A DNA stretch of 22,422 nt from CAZWSE01 sp964636575 (lineage in GTDB: Bacteria; Pseudomonadota; Alphaproteobacteria; Rhodobacterales; Rhodobacteraceae): the NCBI GenBank assembly GCA_964636575.1, contig CAZWSE010000057.1:1-22422 (forward strand), in the 5' to 3' direction. A model generated the notes under the pieces. That model made no database searches and was not told where the DNA came from. It was given only the letters and a program-made list of their open reading frames with translations. This document shows positions 14,658 to 21,844 of this stretch, in pieces (positions within the stretch are counted from its first letter, which is position 1; the number at the start of each line of letters is the position of its first letter). Position numbers and translations under genes: made by a program.

Positions 14658-15992
14658 TTAGCCTTTGCCTTTCCATGGCACCAAGAACCGTTCGGCCATG
14701 CGCATCAGCACGTCGATGCCAAAGCCGATGATCCCGATCAGGATGATCCCCATCAGCACGATGTCGGTGTCCTGAAACTTGGACGCCGCCACGATCATTT
14801 TGCCGACACCCTTTTCAGCAGCGACCAGTTCCGCCGCCACAACCGTGCCCCAGCAGACCCCCATCGCCACACGCGCGGCGGTGAAGATTTCGGGCAGGGA
14901 GTTCGGTATGATGACATGGCGCAGGATTTGCCACTTGGAGGCCCCAAGCGAATAGGCTGCGTGCACCTTGGAGATTTTGACGCCCGACACGCCAGACCGC
15001 GCACCAATCGCCATGATCCAAAGCGCTGCGAGGAACAGCAGGATGATCTTGCCCTGTTCGCCGATGCCTGCCCAGATGATGACCAGCGGGATCAACGCCA
15101 AGGGTGGCACGGGGCGCATAAACTCGACGATTGGATCGAACCAGCCACGGAACCAGTTGCTAAGCCCCATTGCGTAGCCCAGCGGGATCCCGACGATTGC
15201 GCCCAGCAAGAAGCCGACAACAACGCGGAACAGACTGAAGCTGAGATGCTCGGCCAGTGTTACGTTCTGGTAGCCTTCGCTGGCCACATTGATCAGACGG
15301 TTCCACACCGATTCAGGGGACGGCAGCCAGATGTTTTCCATCTGCAGGCCCTTGGCCGGTTCAAAATTCAGAGTGCCTTTATCGGTCAGCGCCACACGGC
15401 CAAAGCCGGTTTGAACATCCACGCCACGCTCAATCGGAGTGCCGTTGATGGCAACGACTTTGGCCTCTTCCTTGCGTGAGACCTGATCGTTTTTGTCCCA
15501 GATCAGCAGCTTGCTGCGGTATGCCTGTACTGCCAAAGTGTCATCTGCGGCTATGCCGTCACCTGCAGGCACATCCGCCGTTTCGGGGACTTGACCTGCT
15601 TCAAACACGGTCACAAAGACGGTCGCGTCATCTTGCGTGCCGTCGGCGGCTTCGAGGGTGTAGGTAAAGCTGTTTTCACCCACGAAAGGCCCAGGTGCGT
15701 GCAGGAAACCGGGCAACAGTTTGGAGCCTGTGAATGCCCCCCAGATCACGAAAATCAGCACAATAGAGATGATGGAAGCGGCCGTGTTGGACACAACCGC
15801 GCTTTCATCCCCGAAGGTCACCGTTTTGAGCGATGTGTAATCTTTAATCGAGCCAACTGCCTTTTTGACGAGGCCGTAGACAAACATGATGGCCAGAATG
15901 ACCAGAAGGTAGGCGCCGATGGCGGGGGCGGCGTATACGAGGCTTTGGCCGAGTTGGACAAGTTCGCCGCTGAGATCGGATACAATGCTCAT
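14658..15992 (-). CDS. tauC: Taurine-type ABC transporter permease with an inserted bacterial Ig/cadherin-like domain
   Basis: This is the membrane channel of a taurine/sulfonate importer. At 444 residues it is far longer than Escherichia coli TauC (about 275). The canonical permease part runs from about 222 (IWLPSPESVWNRL) to the end, with the EAA loop near 365-390 (AAYSLGASKWQILRHVIIP). The N-terminus adds a membrane span (about 18-42) followed by a basic loop. A second span (72-90) matches the usual first TauC helix. Between it and LPSPESV lie about 125 extra residues: FVGENSFTYTL...ATVFVTV (103-129), a DDTLAV block (150-155), VVAINGTPIERG (179-190) and GRVALTDKGTLNFEPAKG (198-215). These are halves of bacterial Ig/cadherin-like repeats and should be extracytoplasmic. 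GGAGG precedes the ATG, 1 bp after tauB. Confidence 0.9.
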   Translation of the reverse strand: MSIVSDLSGELVQLGQSLVYAAPAIGAYLLVILAIMFVYGLVKKAVGSIKDYTSLKTVTFGDESAVVSNTAASIISIVLIFVIWGAFTGSKLLPGFLHAPGPFVGENSFTYTLEAADGTQDDATVFVTVFEAGQVPETADVPAGDGIAADDTLAVQAYRSKLLIWDKNDQVSRKEEAKVVAINGTPIERGVDVQTGFGRVALTDKGTLNFEPAKGLQMENIWLPSPESVWNRLINVASEGYQNVTLAEHLSFSLFRVVVGFLLGAIVGIPLGYAMGLSNWFRGWFDPIVEFMRPVPPLALIPLVIIWAGIGEQGKIILLFLAALWIMAIGARSGVSGVKISKVHAAYSLGASKWQILRHVIIPNSLPEIFTAARVAMGVCWGTVVAAELVAAEKGVGKMIVAASKFQDTDIVLMGIILIGIIGFGIDVLMRMAERFLVPWKGKG

Positions 15993-15993
15993 C

Positions 15994-16803
15994 TTATGCC
16001 TCCGCTGCGGCTGAACCGCCCATAATCTCTTCTTCCATATCCCAAATCATGCTCAGGATTTCGTCGCGGCGGACGGCGAAGTCGGGGTGTTTTTTGACCT
16101 CTCGCAGGTCTTTCCCAACACCCATTTCGGCGAAGGGCAGATTGTATTCTTTGTGGATACGGCCCGGGCGTGGCGCCATAACGAGCAGGCGTTCGCCCAG
16201 CAACAATGCCTCTTCAACCGAGTGTGTGATGAGCACGATGGTTTTACCGGTTTCTTTCCAAAGCTTTAGGATCAACCCCTGCATCTTTTCGCGGGTCAAC
16301 GCGTCGAGCGCGCCCAAAGGTTCGTCCATCAAGATCACGTCGGGATCGTTGGCAAGGCAACGGGCCAAGGCCACACGCTGCTGCATCCCGCCTGAAAGTT
16401 CATAAACCATTTTTTCTTTGAATTCCTGCAGACCGACCACATCGAGGAGGTGATCCACGATGCCCGCGGATTCGGATTTGGACATGCCCTTCATATCGGG
16501 GCCAAAGCGGACGTTGTCGCGCACGCTCATCCACTCAAAAAGAGCGCCCTGTTGAAAGACCATGCCGCGCGCCGCGCTTGGGCCGGTGACTTTTTCACCG
16601 TTCAGCACGATCTGTCCGCCTGTAGGGGCCAGAAAGCCTGCCAGGATATTCAGCAAAGTGGTTTTGCCGCAGCCCGAGGGGCCGAGCACGGACATCAGCT
16701 CTCCCTCTTTGAGTTCGAGCGATACGTTTTTGAGAGCTTGGACAGATCCGCCACCGGGCAGATCGAAGCGCATGGAAATGTCATCAATGGAAAGGCCGGA
16801 CAT
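15994..16803 (-). CDS. tauB: Taurine-type ABC transporter ATP-binding protein
   Basis: This is the cytoplasmic ATPase of the importer. The 269 residues contain Walker A GPSGCGKT (41-48), Q-loop MVFQQ (81-85), signature LSGGMQQ (136-142), Walker B VILMDEP (156-162) and the switch His in LITHSVEEA. It belongs to the nitrate/sulfonate/taurine group by its overall pattern. AAAGGA lies about 7 nt before the ATG. It is separated from tauA by 122 bp containing a terminator-like hairpin, and tauC starts 1 bp after its stop. Confidence 0.93.
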   Translation of the reverse strand: MSGLSIDDISMRFDLPGGGSVQALKNVSLELKEGELMSVLGPSGCGKTTLLNILAGFLAPTGGQIVLNGEKVTGPSAARGMVFQQGALFEWMSVRDNVRFGPDMKGMSKSESAGIVDHLLDVVGLQEFKEKMVYELSGGMQQRVALARCLANDPDVILMDEPLGALDALTREKMQGLILKLWKETGKTIVLITHSVEEALLLGERLLVMAPRPGRIHKEYNLPFAEMGVGKDLREVKKHPDFAVRRDEILSMIWDMEEEIMGGSAAAEA

Positions 16804-16875
16804 CTGCGTTCCTTTGTGTGTGGAAAATCAGTGTGTGGGATCGCGCGAACCGCGGTGCAGACCCGGTCCGGATAG

Positions 16876-16913
16876 AAAAAAGGGGCCACCCTTTTCAAAC
16901 AAAGAGCGGCCCC
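16876..16913 (-). terminator. Intrinsic terminator or attenuator between tauA and tauB
   Basis: On the minus strand GGGGCC (16913-16908) pairs with GGCCCC (16887-16882), with additional partial pairing, and six Ts follow directly (16881-16876). It starts 12 bp after the tauA stop. The usual effect of such a site is excess binding protein over ATPase and permease, with only part of the transcripts reading through. Confidence 0.8.
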
Positions 16914-16925
16914 GATCTGTTTGGC

Positions 16926-17933
16926 TTACATGCCTTGGGCAGCCTTCAGCGGACCAAGGTTGATGGTCGCATCATAGGACCCCAGAGCTGATGGGATGGA
17001 GCCTGCGTTTACGAAGACTTCGGCCACACCTTTCATGAAGGTCGGCGCTGTGCCGCCTAACCATGCGTCGCCCAGTTGATCGTCCACGGATGGGAACTCA
17101 AATGTGGACATTGTGGAGGCTGTGTCTTCTTCGCTCATGCCGGCGTCTTTGGCGATTACTGGCAGCATTGCCGCAGCACCGTCACCACCTGCGTTCCACA
17201 TCGCGTTTGCGTCTGCAGTCACCTTCAGGAATTTGGCCAGCAATTCGCCTTCTTCCGCAACAAAGGCAGCAGGTGCTGTTGTTACGTCAAAGACAAGAAT
17301 ACCAAGCTCTTGCTTTTCAGCACCGGTCAGCAGCACGTTGCCGTGCTCTTTCATGCGGCGCAGAGCACCGCCCCAACCACAAGCCATGTCGAGCGAGCCT
17401 TGCGCCAGTGCAGCTGCACCTTCCGCTGGGGCCATGTCGACCACTTCCAGACCGCCGACATCAACACCGAAGTGTTCCATCTGCTTCAGGAAACCGTAGT
17501 GCGCGGCTGTGCCCAAAGGAACGGCCACTTTCTTGCCGGCCAGTTCGCCAGCGGATGTTTTGTCGATTTCCAAACCGCTGGACACAACACAGTTGTCGTT
17601 GTCAGAGTAAGAGACCGCAACGTCTACGATTTGGATGTCCTGACCGGCAGAAGATGCAACCACGAAAGGTGGAACGCCTTGGCTGACGCTGATCTGGACG
17701 TCGCCAGATGCCATCGCGGCAGACATTGCAGTACCGGTGTCAAATGCGACCCAGTTCACTTTTGCGCCAAGCGCTTCGTCGTAGGTGCCGTTTACTTTTG
17801 CGAACTGGAACGGCATTGGCCATTCGAGAAAGTAACCAACGGTGATTTCACCACCATGACCACCTGCAACCGCAGCGGTTGCCGAGATCGCAGTCATTGT
17901 ACCGGCAATCATGCCAAGTGCGAGATTTTTCAT
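16926..17933 (-). CDS. tauA: Taurine-type ABC transporter periplasmic binding protein
   Basis: This is the periplasmic substrate-binding protein of the importer, 335 residues. Residues 1-23 form a signal peptide (MKNLALGMIAG..., cleavage near AVAGG). The mature start ITVGYFLEWPMPFQFAKV, the GTAMSAAMASGDVQISVSQG block and GKKVAVPLGTAAHYGFLKQ are typical of TauA in the NMT1/SsuA-like fold. GGGAGAACAAA precedes the ATG. It is first in the tauA-tauB-tauC transcript. No taurine catabolic gene (tpa, xsc, tauXY) is in the window, so taurine is the family-based best guess. Another sulfonate or amine, perhaps the substrate of the neighbouring GATase-P450-GS operon, is possible. Confidence 0.88.
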   Translation of the reverse strand: MKNLALGMIAGTMTAISATAAVAGGHGGEITVGYFLEWPMPFQFAKVNGTYDEALGAKVNWVAFDTGTAMSAAMASGDVQISVSQGVPPFVVASSAGQDIQIVDVAVSYSDNDNCVVSSGLEIDKTSAGELAGKKVAVPLGTAAHYGFLKQMEHFGVDVGGLEVVDMAPAEGAAALAQGSLDMACGWGGALRRMKEHGNVLLTGAEKQELGILVFDVTTAPAAFVAEEGELLAKFLKVTADANAMWNAGGDGAAAMLPVIAKDAGMSEEDTASTMSTFEFPSVDDQLGDAWLGGTAPTFMKGVAEVFVNAGSIPSALGSYDATINLGPLKAAQGM

Positions 17934-18369
17934 TTTGTTCTCCCTGAACAGTTATTTACGTACGGGGTCCGGACAGCTTCACGTTGTGAAACCCGTATTC
18001 ATACGGCGTCACTATGAGCGGATTCTCTTTCCCGTCAAACATGCTTAGCCGCTTCTTTTCGAAATAGGCAACAAGGCACCCTGATTTAGAATCGCAGCCA
18101 TTCGGACTGGGCAGATCGTGTCAGGGCGGCCCAGTGGGGTCAACCACTTGTAATCATTTATTTATATCGCTTGACGTTGGCGTCTTAAGCTTAGGTGTCG
18201 GCCATGACTGGCCTTAAAGCTCATTCAATCTGGCCCTATATCAGCCGTCTTGTCTGCATCGCTGCGCCAAAGAATTAGGCGGCAAGAAGCCTTCAAGCCT
18301 TGGGTTTGCGCGCAAATGACGCAAACTTGATCAAATAATGGGCGCTTATGCCGTGTCAGGCCCAATCCG
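17934..18369 (-). promoter_or_regulatory. 436-bp intergenic region upstream of tauA
   Basis: No gene is recognised here. The region must hold the tau promoter and possibly the terminator of the upstream GS-like gene. A weak minus-strand -35 TTGACC (18143-18138) with CACGAT 17 bp on is the best pair seen. Inverted repeats are GTTTGCG-N9-CGCAAAC (18304-18326), which contains the palindrome TTTGCGCGCAAA, and ACTGGGC-N16-GCCCAGT (18106-18135). Either could be an operator; neither matches a consensus I can name. Confidence 0.4.
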
Positions 18370-19647
18370 TCAGACGAAGGGCATGTAGAAGTCGAGGATT
18401 TCTTCAGGGCTTTTCCCAGCAAGCCGTTCTGCCTCGTCCCGTTTCAGGAAGATCAGTGCTTCACAGTAGTCTGACCCCACCGCCGCACACAGGTCCTTGT
18501 CTGCTTCGAGCGCGTCGAGTGCCTTGTTCAGGGTTTCGGGCACATGCCTTGTCTCACGCGTGTTTTCCAAACCGTCCATATCTTCGGCTGCTTGAAGGGG
18601 CAGTTTGCCTTCCAACCCCAGCTTGGCCGCTTGCAACACAGCCGTGACCGCTTGGTAAGGGTTCGTCGCGCAATCGCCGGTGCGGTGTTCAAGCCGTGCC
18701 GTGCTTTCGGACTTTGTTGAGCTGCGGATGGTCACCAGCCGGTGGTCTTCCGCCCAGTTCGCCCAATACCCCGCAAGGCTTGCTGGCCCAAGCCTGTCGT
18801 AGCTGTTCACTGTTGTGGCCAGCAGTCCTGCCAGCCCTTCGTGGTGCGCGATCATGCCTGCAATGCAGTGTTCGGCCATGGCTGACAGTTTGCCCCCTGC
18901 CGAGATTGTGTTCTTGCCTGCCTTGTCGTTAAAGCTGAAATTGACGTGCAGCCCTGACCCGCCCCGTTCAACGATGGGTTTGGGCATGAAGGTCAGCAGC
19001 AGCCCTTTCTTCAGCGCCACCTCGCGTGCCATTGTTTGCATGAGCAAGAAGTCGTCGCAGGCCTTTAGCGCTGTGTCGAATTTGAGGGTCAGCTCAAACT
19101 GTCCGTTGTCGTATTCGCCGTTCATGCTTTCGATCGGGATGCCTGCGGTTTGGGCGGTATCCCAAATCTCATCCATGACGCCCAAGGGATCGTTGGACGG
19201 GCCTGTTCCATACACAAAGGCGCCGGGCGTGTCGTAGGGTTCCCAATTGCCGTCTTCGTCGCGCTGGAAAAGGTAAGCCTCGGATTCCAGACCGACCATC
19301 GGGGAATACCCTAAGGATTCCCATTCCGCCACAGTCCGGCGCAGGTTGCCCCGTGCGCAAAGTGGAAATGGCGCGCCGTCTGACATCAAATCCCCAAGCG
19401 CGATTTCGGTGCCTGCCTGCCAAGCGGTGCGTCTGTCTTTGTCGAGATGCAGATCGACGTCCGGTATCCCGTCAAACAACCCGCACCCCGGCACAGGGAT
19501 CAGATCACGGTCATAGGTGACCCCAAAGACGCCTTTTGCAAACCCGATGCCGTCGGCTGCGGCCGCCACTTCGCTGGGCACGTATTTGCCCCGTGGCAGG
19601 TTCAGCATATCTGCAAAAAGCACCCGTGTGCGATTGATCTCGGTCAT
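18370..19647 (-). CDS. Glutamine synthetase-family gamma-glutamyl ligase (probable gamma-glutamyl-amide synthetase)
   Basis: Enzymes of this family activate the gamma-carboxyl of glutamate with ATP and couple it to ammonia or an amine. From the ATG at 19647 (GGAAGG upstream, inside the P450 gene) it is 425 residues, shorter than housekeeping GlnA. Active-site residues are present: metal-binding Glu121 and Glu123 in GLESEAY, Glu178 and Glu185 in NGEYDNGQFE, His234 in GSGLHVNF, and the Arg-Glu-Arg set at 318-322 in ARLEHR. It therefore looks active. Its position behind a hydrolase and a P450 suggests a role like PuuA, IpuC or the aniline ligase AtdA1, making a gamma-glutamyl amide of an amine rather than glutamine. 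The amine is unknown. It ends the operon. Confidence 0.87.
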   Translation of the reverse strand: MTEINRTRVLFADMLNLPRGKYVPSEVAAAADGIGFAKGVFGVTYDRDLIPVPGCGLFDGIPDVDLHLDKDRRTAWQAGTEIALGDLMSDGAPFPLCARGNLRRTVAEWESLGYSPMVGLESEAYLFQRDEDGNWEPYDTPGAFVYGTGPSNDPLGVMDEIWDTAQTAGIPIESMNGEYDNGQFELTLKFDTALKACDDFLLMQTMAREVALKKGLLLTFMPKPIVERGGSGLHVNFSFNDKAGKNTISAGGKLSAMAEHCIAGMIAHHEGLAGLLATTVNSYDRLGPASLAGYWANWAEDHRLVTIRSSTKSESTARLEHRTGDCATNPYQAVTAVLQAAKLGLEGKLPLQAAEDMDGLENTRETRHVPETLNKALDALEADKDLCAAVGSDYCEALIFLKRDEAERLAGKSPEEILDFYMPFV

Positions 19648-19649
19648 GG

Positions 19650-20885
19650 TCAGGCCTTCCTTTTGACGGTTACGTTTTGGCGTTTGACGCCGCAAATAAA
19701 GTTGGACCGTGTCCATGTTGGCGCGTCTGTGGCGGTCATGGTGTCGATCCGTTTGATAAGCTCTTCCAGCACGATGCGGACTTCGAGTTTTGCCAGATGC
19801 ATCCCGAGACAAACGTGGATGCCCCCCTGCCCGAAGGCCAGATGCCGGTTGGGTTGGCGGCCCAGTTGCACAGCGTTGGGGTCGTCGAAAAAGGTTTCGT
19901 CGCGGCTGCCGGAGACGAACCACAAGAGCACCTTGTCGCCTGCTTTGATCGTCTTGCCGTGCATATCAAAGTCTTGCGTCGCCGTCCGCCGGAAGTGCAT
20001 CGTCGGAGAGGCCAGCCGGATGAATTCATCGGCGCAGGTATCCCAGTATTTGCCTGTCCGAAGCTGTTCAATCAGGTGGGGATTGTGCGCCAGAAGGTGC
20101 AGCGCCATAGCAATGGAATAGCGCGTGGTGTCGTTGCCTGCCGCGACCAGAAGGCAGAAGAAATTCTTGAATTCCAGATCCTTCAACCCGTTTTCGTCGC
20201 GCATCATTGTGGCGAGGATACCGTGTTCGGCGACCGCCCGTTTGTGGGTCAGAAGGTCTTCGGCGTAGTCGTAAAGTTCGACCCCCGCAGGGCTGCGAAA
20301 GGGCATCATCCGGTAGGCGCTGGTGTCCATCTTATCGACGACGTGTTGTGTGAAGTCGGGGTCTGTGTTGCCGATCAGCGCGTCGCCTTTTTCAACGAGG
20401 AAATTCAGATCTTCGTCTGGCACCCCGAGGATCCGGCCCAGCATAAGCATTGGCAGTTGCTTGGCGATGGCGTCCACGGCATCGAATTCAGTCTGCGCGA
20501 GTGCCTTGTCGACGATGTCTGCCGCCAGATCGCGGATGGTGTCCTCAAACCCTGCCATGACCGGTTTCGCGAAGCTGGGGTTTACCTGCCGCCTAACGCT
20601 TGTGTGTTCGGGCGCATCGGTTTCCTGAAACGTGCGTCGCGCCATGTATTCATCATGGCTTTGATCTTCGAGCCTGATCCCTTGGGCCGAGCTGAAAATG
20701 TTGCTTTCCTTGTTCGCAAGCGCGATGTCGGCGTGGCGTGTGAGGTTCCAGAAACCCTTGGTTTCATCGTCTCCGTCGTTCCAATGCAGCGGGTCTTCGC
20801 GGCGCAAACGCGCGAAGGTGGCGTGCGGCACCCCGCTTGCGAAGCTGTCGTGGCTGAGAAGGTTCAGGTGCCCGTTGTCTTCCAT
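19650..20885 (-). CDS. Cytochrome P450 (soluble class, CYP125/CYP124-like features)
   Basis: A haem monooxygenase of 411 residues without a membrane anchor. The I-helix motif AAGNDTT (248-254), the K-helix ExxR pair Glu287-Arg290, and the haem loop FGQGGIHVCLG with ligand Cys359 (351-361) are all intact. The loop has one residue more between Phe and Cys than the common FGxGxHxCxG, as in CYP125-type enzymes. The meander start FRRTATQDFDMHG, then IKAGDKV, is also CYP125-like. The ATG at 20885 lies 2 bp after the stop of the upstream hydrolase gene; the in-frame extension to 20966 would overlap that gene. The ligase gene starts 2 bp after its stop. No ferredoxin or reductase is encoded nearby, so electrons must come from elsewhere. 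Confidence 0.94.
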   Translation of the reverse strand: MEDNGHLNLLSHDSFASGVPHATFARLRREDPLHWNDGDDETKGFWNLTRHADIALANKESNIFSSAQGIRLEDQSHDEYMARRTFQETDAPEHTSVRRQVNPSFAKPVMAGFEDTIRDLAADIVDKALAQTEFDAVDAIAKQLPMLMLGRILGVPDEDLNFLVEKGDALIGNTDPDFTQHVVDKMDTSAYRMMPFRSPAGVELYDYAEDLLTHKRAVAEHGILATMMRDENGLKDLEFKNFFCLLVAAGNDTTRYSIAMALHLLAHNPHLIEQLRTGKYWDTCADEFIRLASPTMHFRRTATQDFDMHGKTIKAGDKVLLWFVSGSRDETFFDDPNAVQLGRQPNRHLAFGQGGIHVCLGMHLAKLEVRIVLEELIKRIDTMTATDAPTWTRSNFICGVKRQNVTVKRKA

Positions 20886-20887
20886 GC

Positions 20888-21607
20888 TCAGGCGCCCCCT
20901 TTGAAGAAGTTTGTGGCCCACAGCCCGAAGATGTCCCCGCGCGGTGTGCTTTGCAGGCTGGCCCATGCGGCTTTGGCCTGTGCTTTCGGCATTTTGTCTT
21001 CCATGTAGCCCAACACGCAGGCCATGAAGTCGTGACTGAACTCGGGATGCGCTTGGGTTGTGAAGATGTGATCGCCTTTTGCAAAGCTCGCGATTTTGCA
21101 GTTGGCTGTGGACCCGATCAGGTCACATCCGTCGGGCAGTGCCGTCACCTGATCTTCGTGGAAGACATACATCGGCAGGCTGTCGTGAACGGGGGTCATC
21201 CACGGTCGTTTGGAATGAAACTGCGTGTCTTCGATGCCGACGTTGTAGCCTTCGCCTGTGCGTTCGACCGTGCCGCCCAGCGCCAGAGCGATGGCTTGAT
21301 GCCCGAAGCAGGCCCCGAGCAGTGGTTTCTTGGCAGCGTCGCAGCGGCGGATGAAGTTGAGCAGGTCATCGGTGAAGATGTGTTGGTCCAGCACGCTCAG
21401 CGGGCTGCCTGTGATCAGATAGGCATCGTGATCGTCCAAGTTTTCCGGCACCTCACCCCCGATCGTCATGTAAACGCGGTAGGTGAACCGGTCGTCTTGC
21501 GCGTCGAACATATCGCGAAACCGGTGGGCGTCGTCGGGAAAAGCATCCCCGACCTCGACGGTTTTGTCGTGGTTGGTTTGCAATATGCCGAGCTTGATCC
21601 GTTTCAT
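20888..21607 (-). CDS. Class I glutamine amidotransferase-like hydrolase (GATase1)
   Basis: This 239-residue protein has the class I triad: nucleophile Cys100 in LLGACFGHQAIA, His187 and Glu189 in TTQAHPEFS, and the oxyanion region LITGSPLSVLD (64-74). No synthase domain is attached, so it can act alone as a gamma-glutamyl hydrolase, as PuuD does for gamma-glutamyl-GABA or AtdA2 for gamma-glutamylanilide. It could also be the ammonia-delivering partner of an unknown enzyme. AAGGGA lies about 10 nt before the ATG. It is first in a three-gene operon with 2-bp gaps, and divergent from a LysR regulator 237 bp away. Confidence 0.9.
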   Translation of the reverse strand: MKRIKLGILQTNHDKTVEVGDAFPDDAHRFRDMFDAQDDRFTYRVYMTIGGEVPENLDDHDAYLITGSPLSVLDQHIFTDDLLNFIRRCDAAKKPLLGACFGHQAIALALGGTVERTGEGYNVGIEDTQFHSKRPWMTPVHDSLPMYVFHEDQVTALPDGCDLIGSTANCKIASFAKGDHIFTTQAHPEFSHDFMACVLGYMEDKMPKAQAKAAWASLQSTPRGDIFGLWATNFFKGGA

Positions 21608-21844
21608 TCAGGCGTCCCTTTTGCGCTAAGGATTAGGGCTGTCTGTGTTGCGGGTAGGCTGACTGCGAATATCGTTTCGGTCAACCTTTTAATTAACAAC
21701 GCAAGTATTTTGCAGAATGAGGGCGGGTCGCATCGGATCAAAGCGCTTGGAGTCTTGGGATGGGTATGCGTAAGCTGGATTTACAAGTAATCAAGTTGGT
21801 TGCTTATTTCAGGTAGCATTGCTTTCTTAACTGATGGACCTTTT
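21608..21844. promoter_or_regulatory. Divergent promoter region between GATase operon and LysR gene
   Basis: These 237 bases should hold both promoters. An AT-rich core (TTTTAATTAAC, about 21687-21697) lies in the left half. A short dyad TGCT-N10-AGCA at 21801-21818, close to the LysR start, is LysR-box-like in shape but too short for a firm call. No open frame here has a convincing start. Confidence 0.4.

Noticed and set aside
14649..15479. Plus-strand open frame rich in His, Asp and Gln opposite tauC
   Set aside because: The composition is that of a reverse-strand reading of a hydrophobic membrane gene; tauC is supported by permease motifs and operon context.
19677..21008. Long plus-strand open frame (over 400 codons) opposite the P450 gene
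   Set aside because: It is the antisense shadow of a P450 whose I-helix, ExxR and haem motifs are all intact; its translation shows no family pattern and it has no ribosome site.
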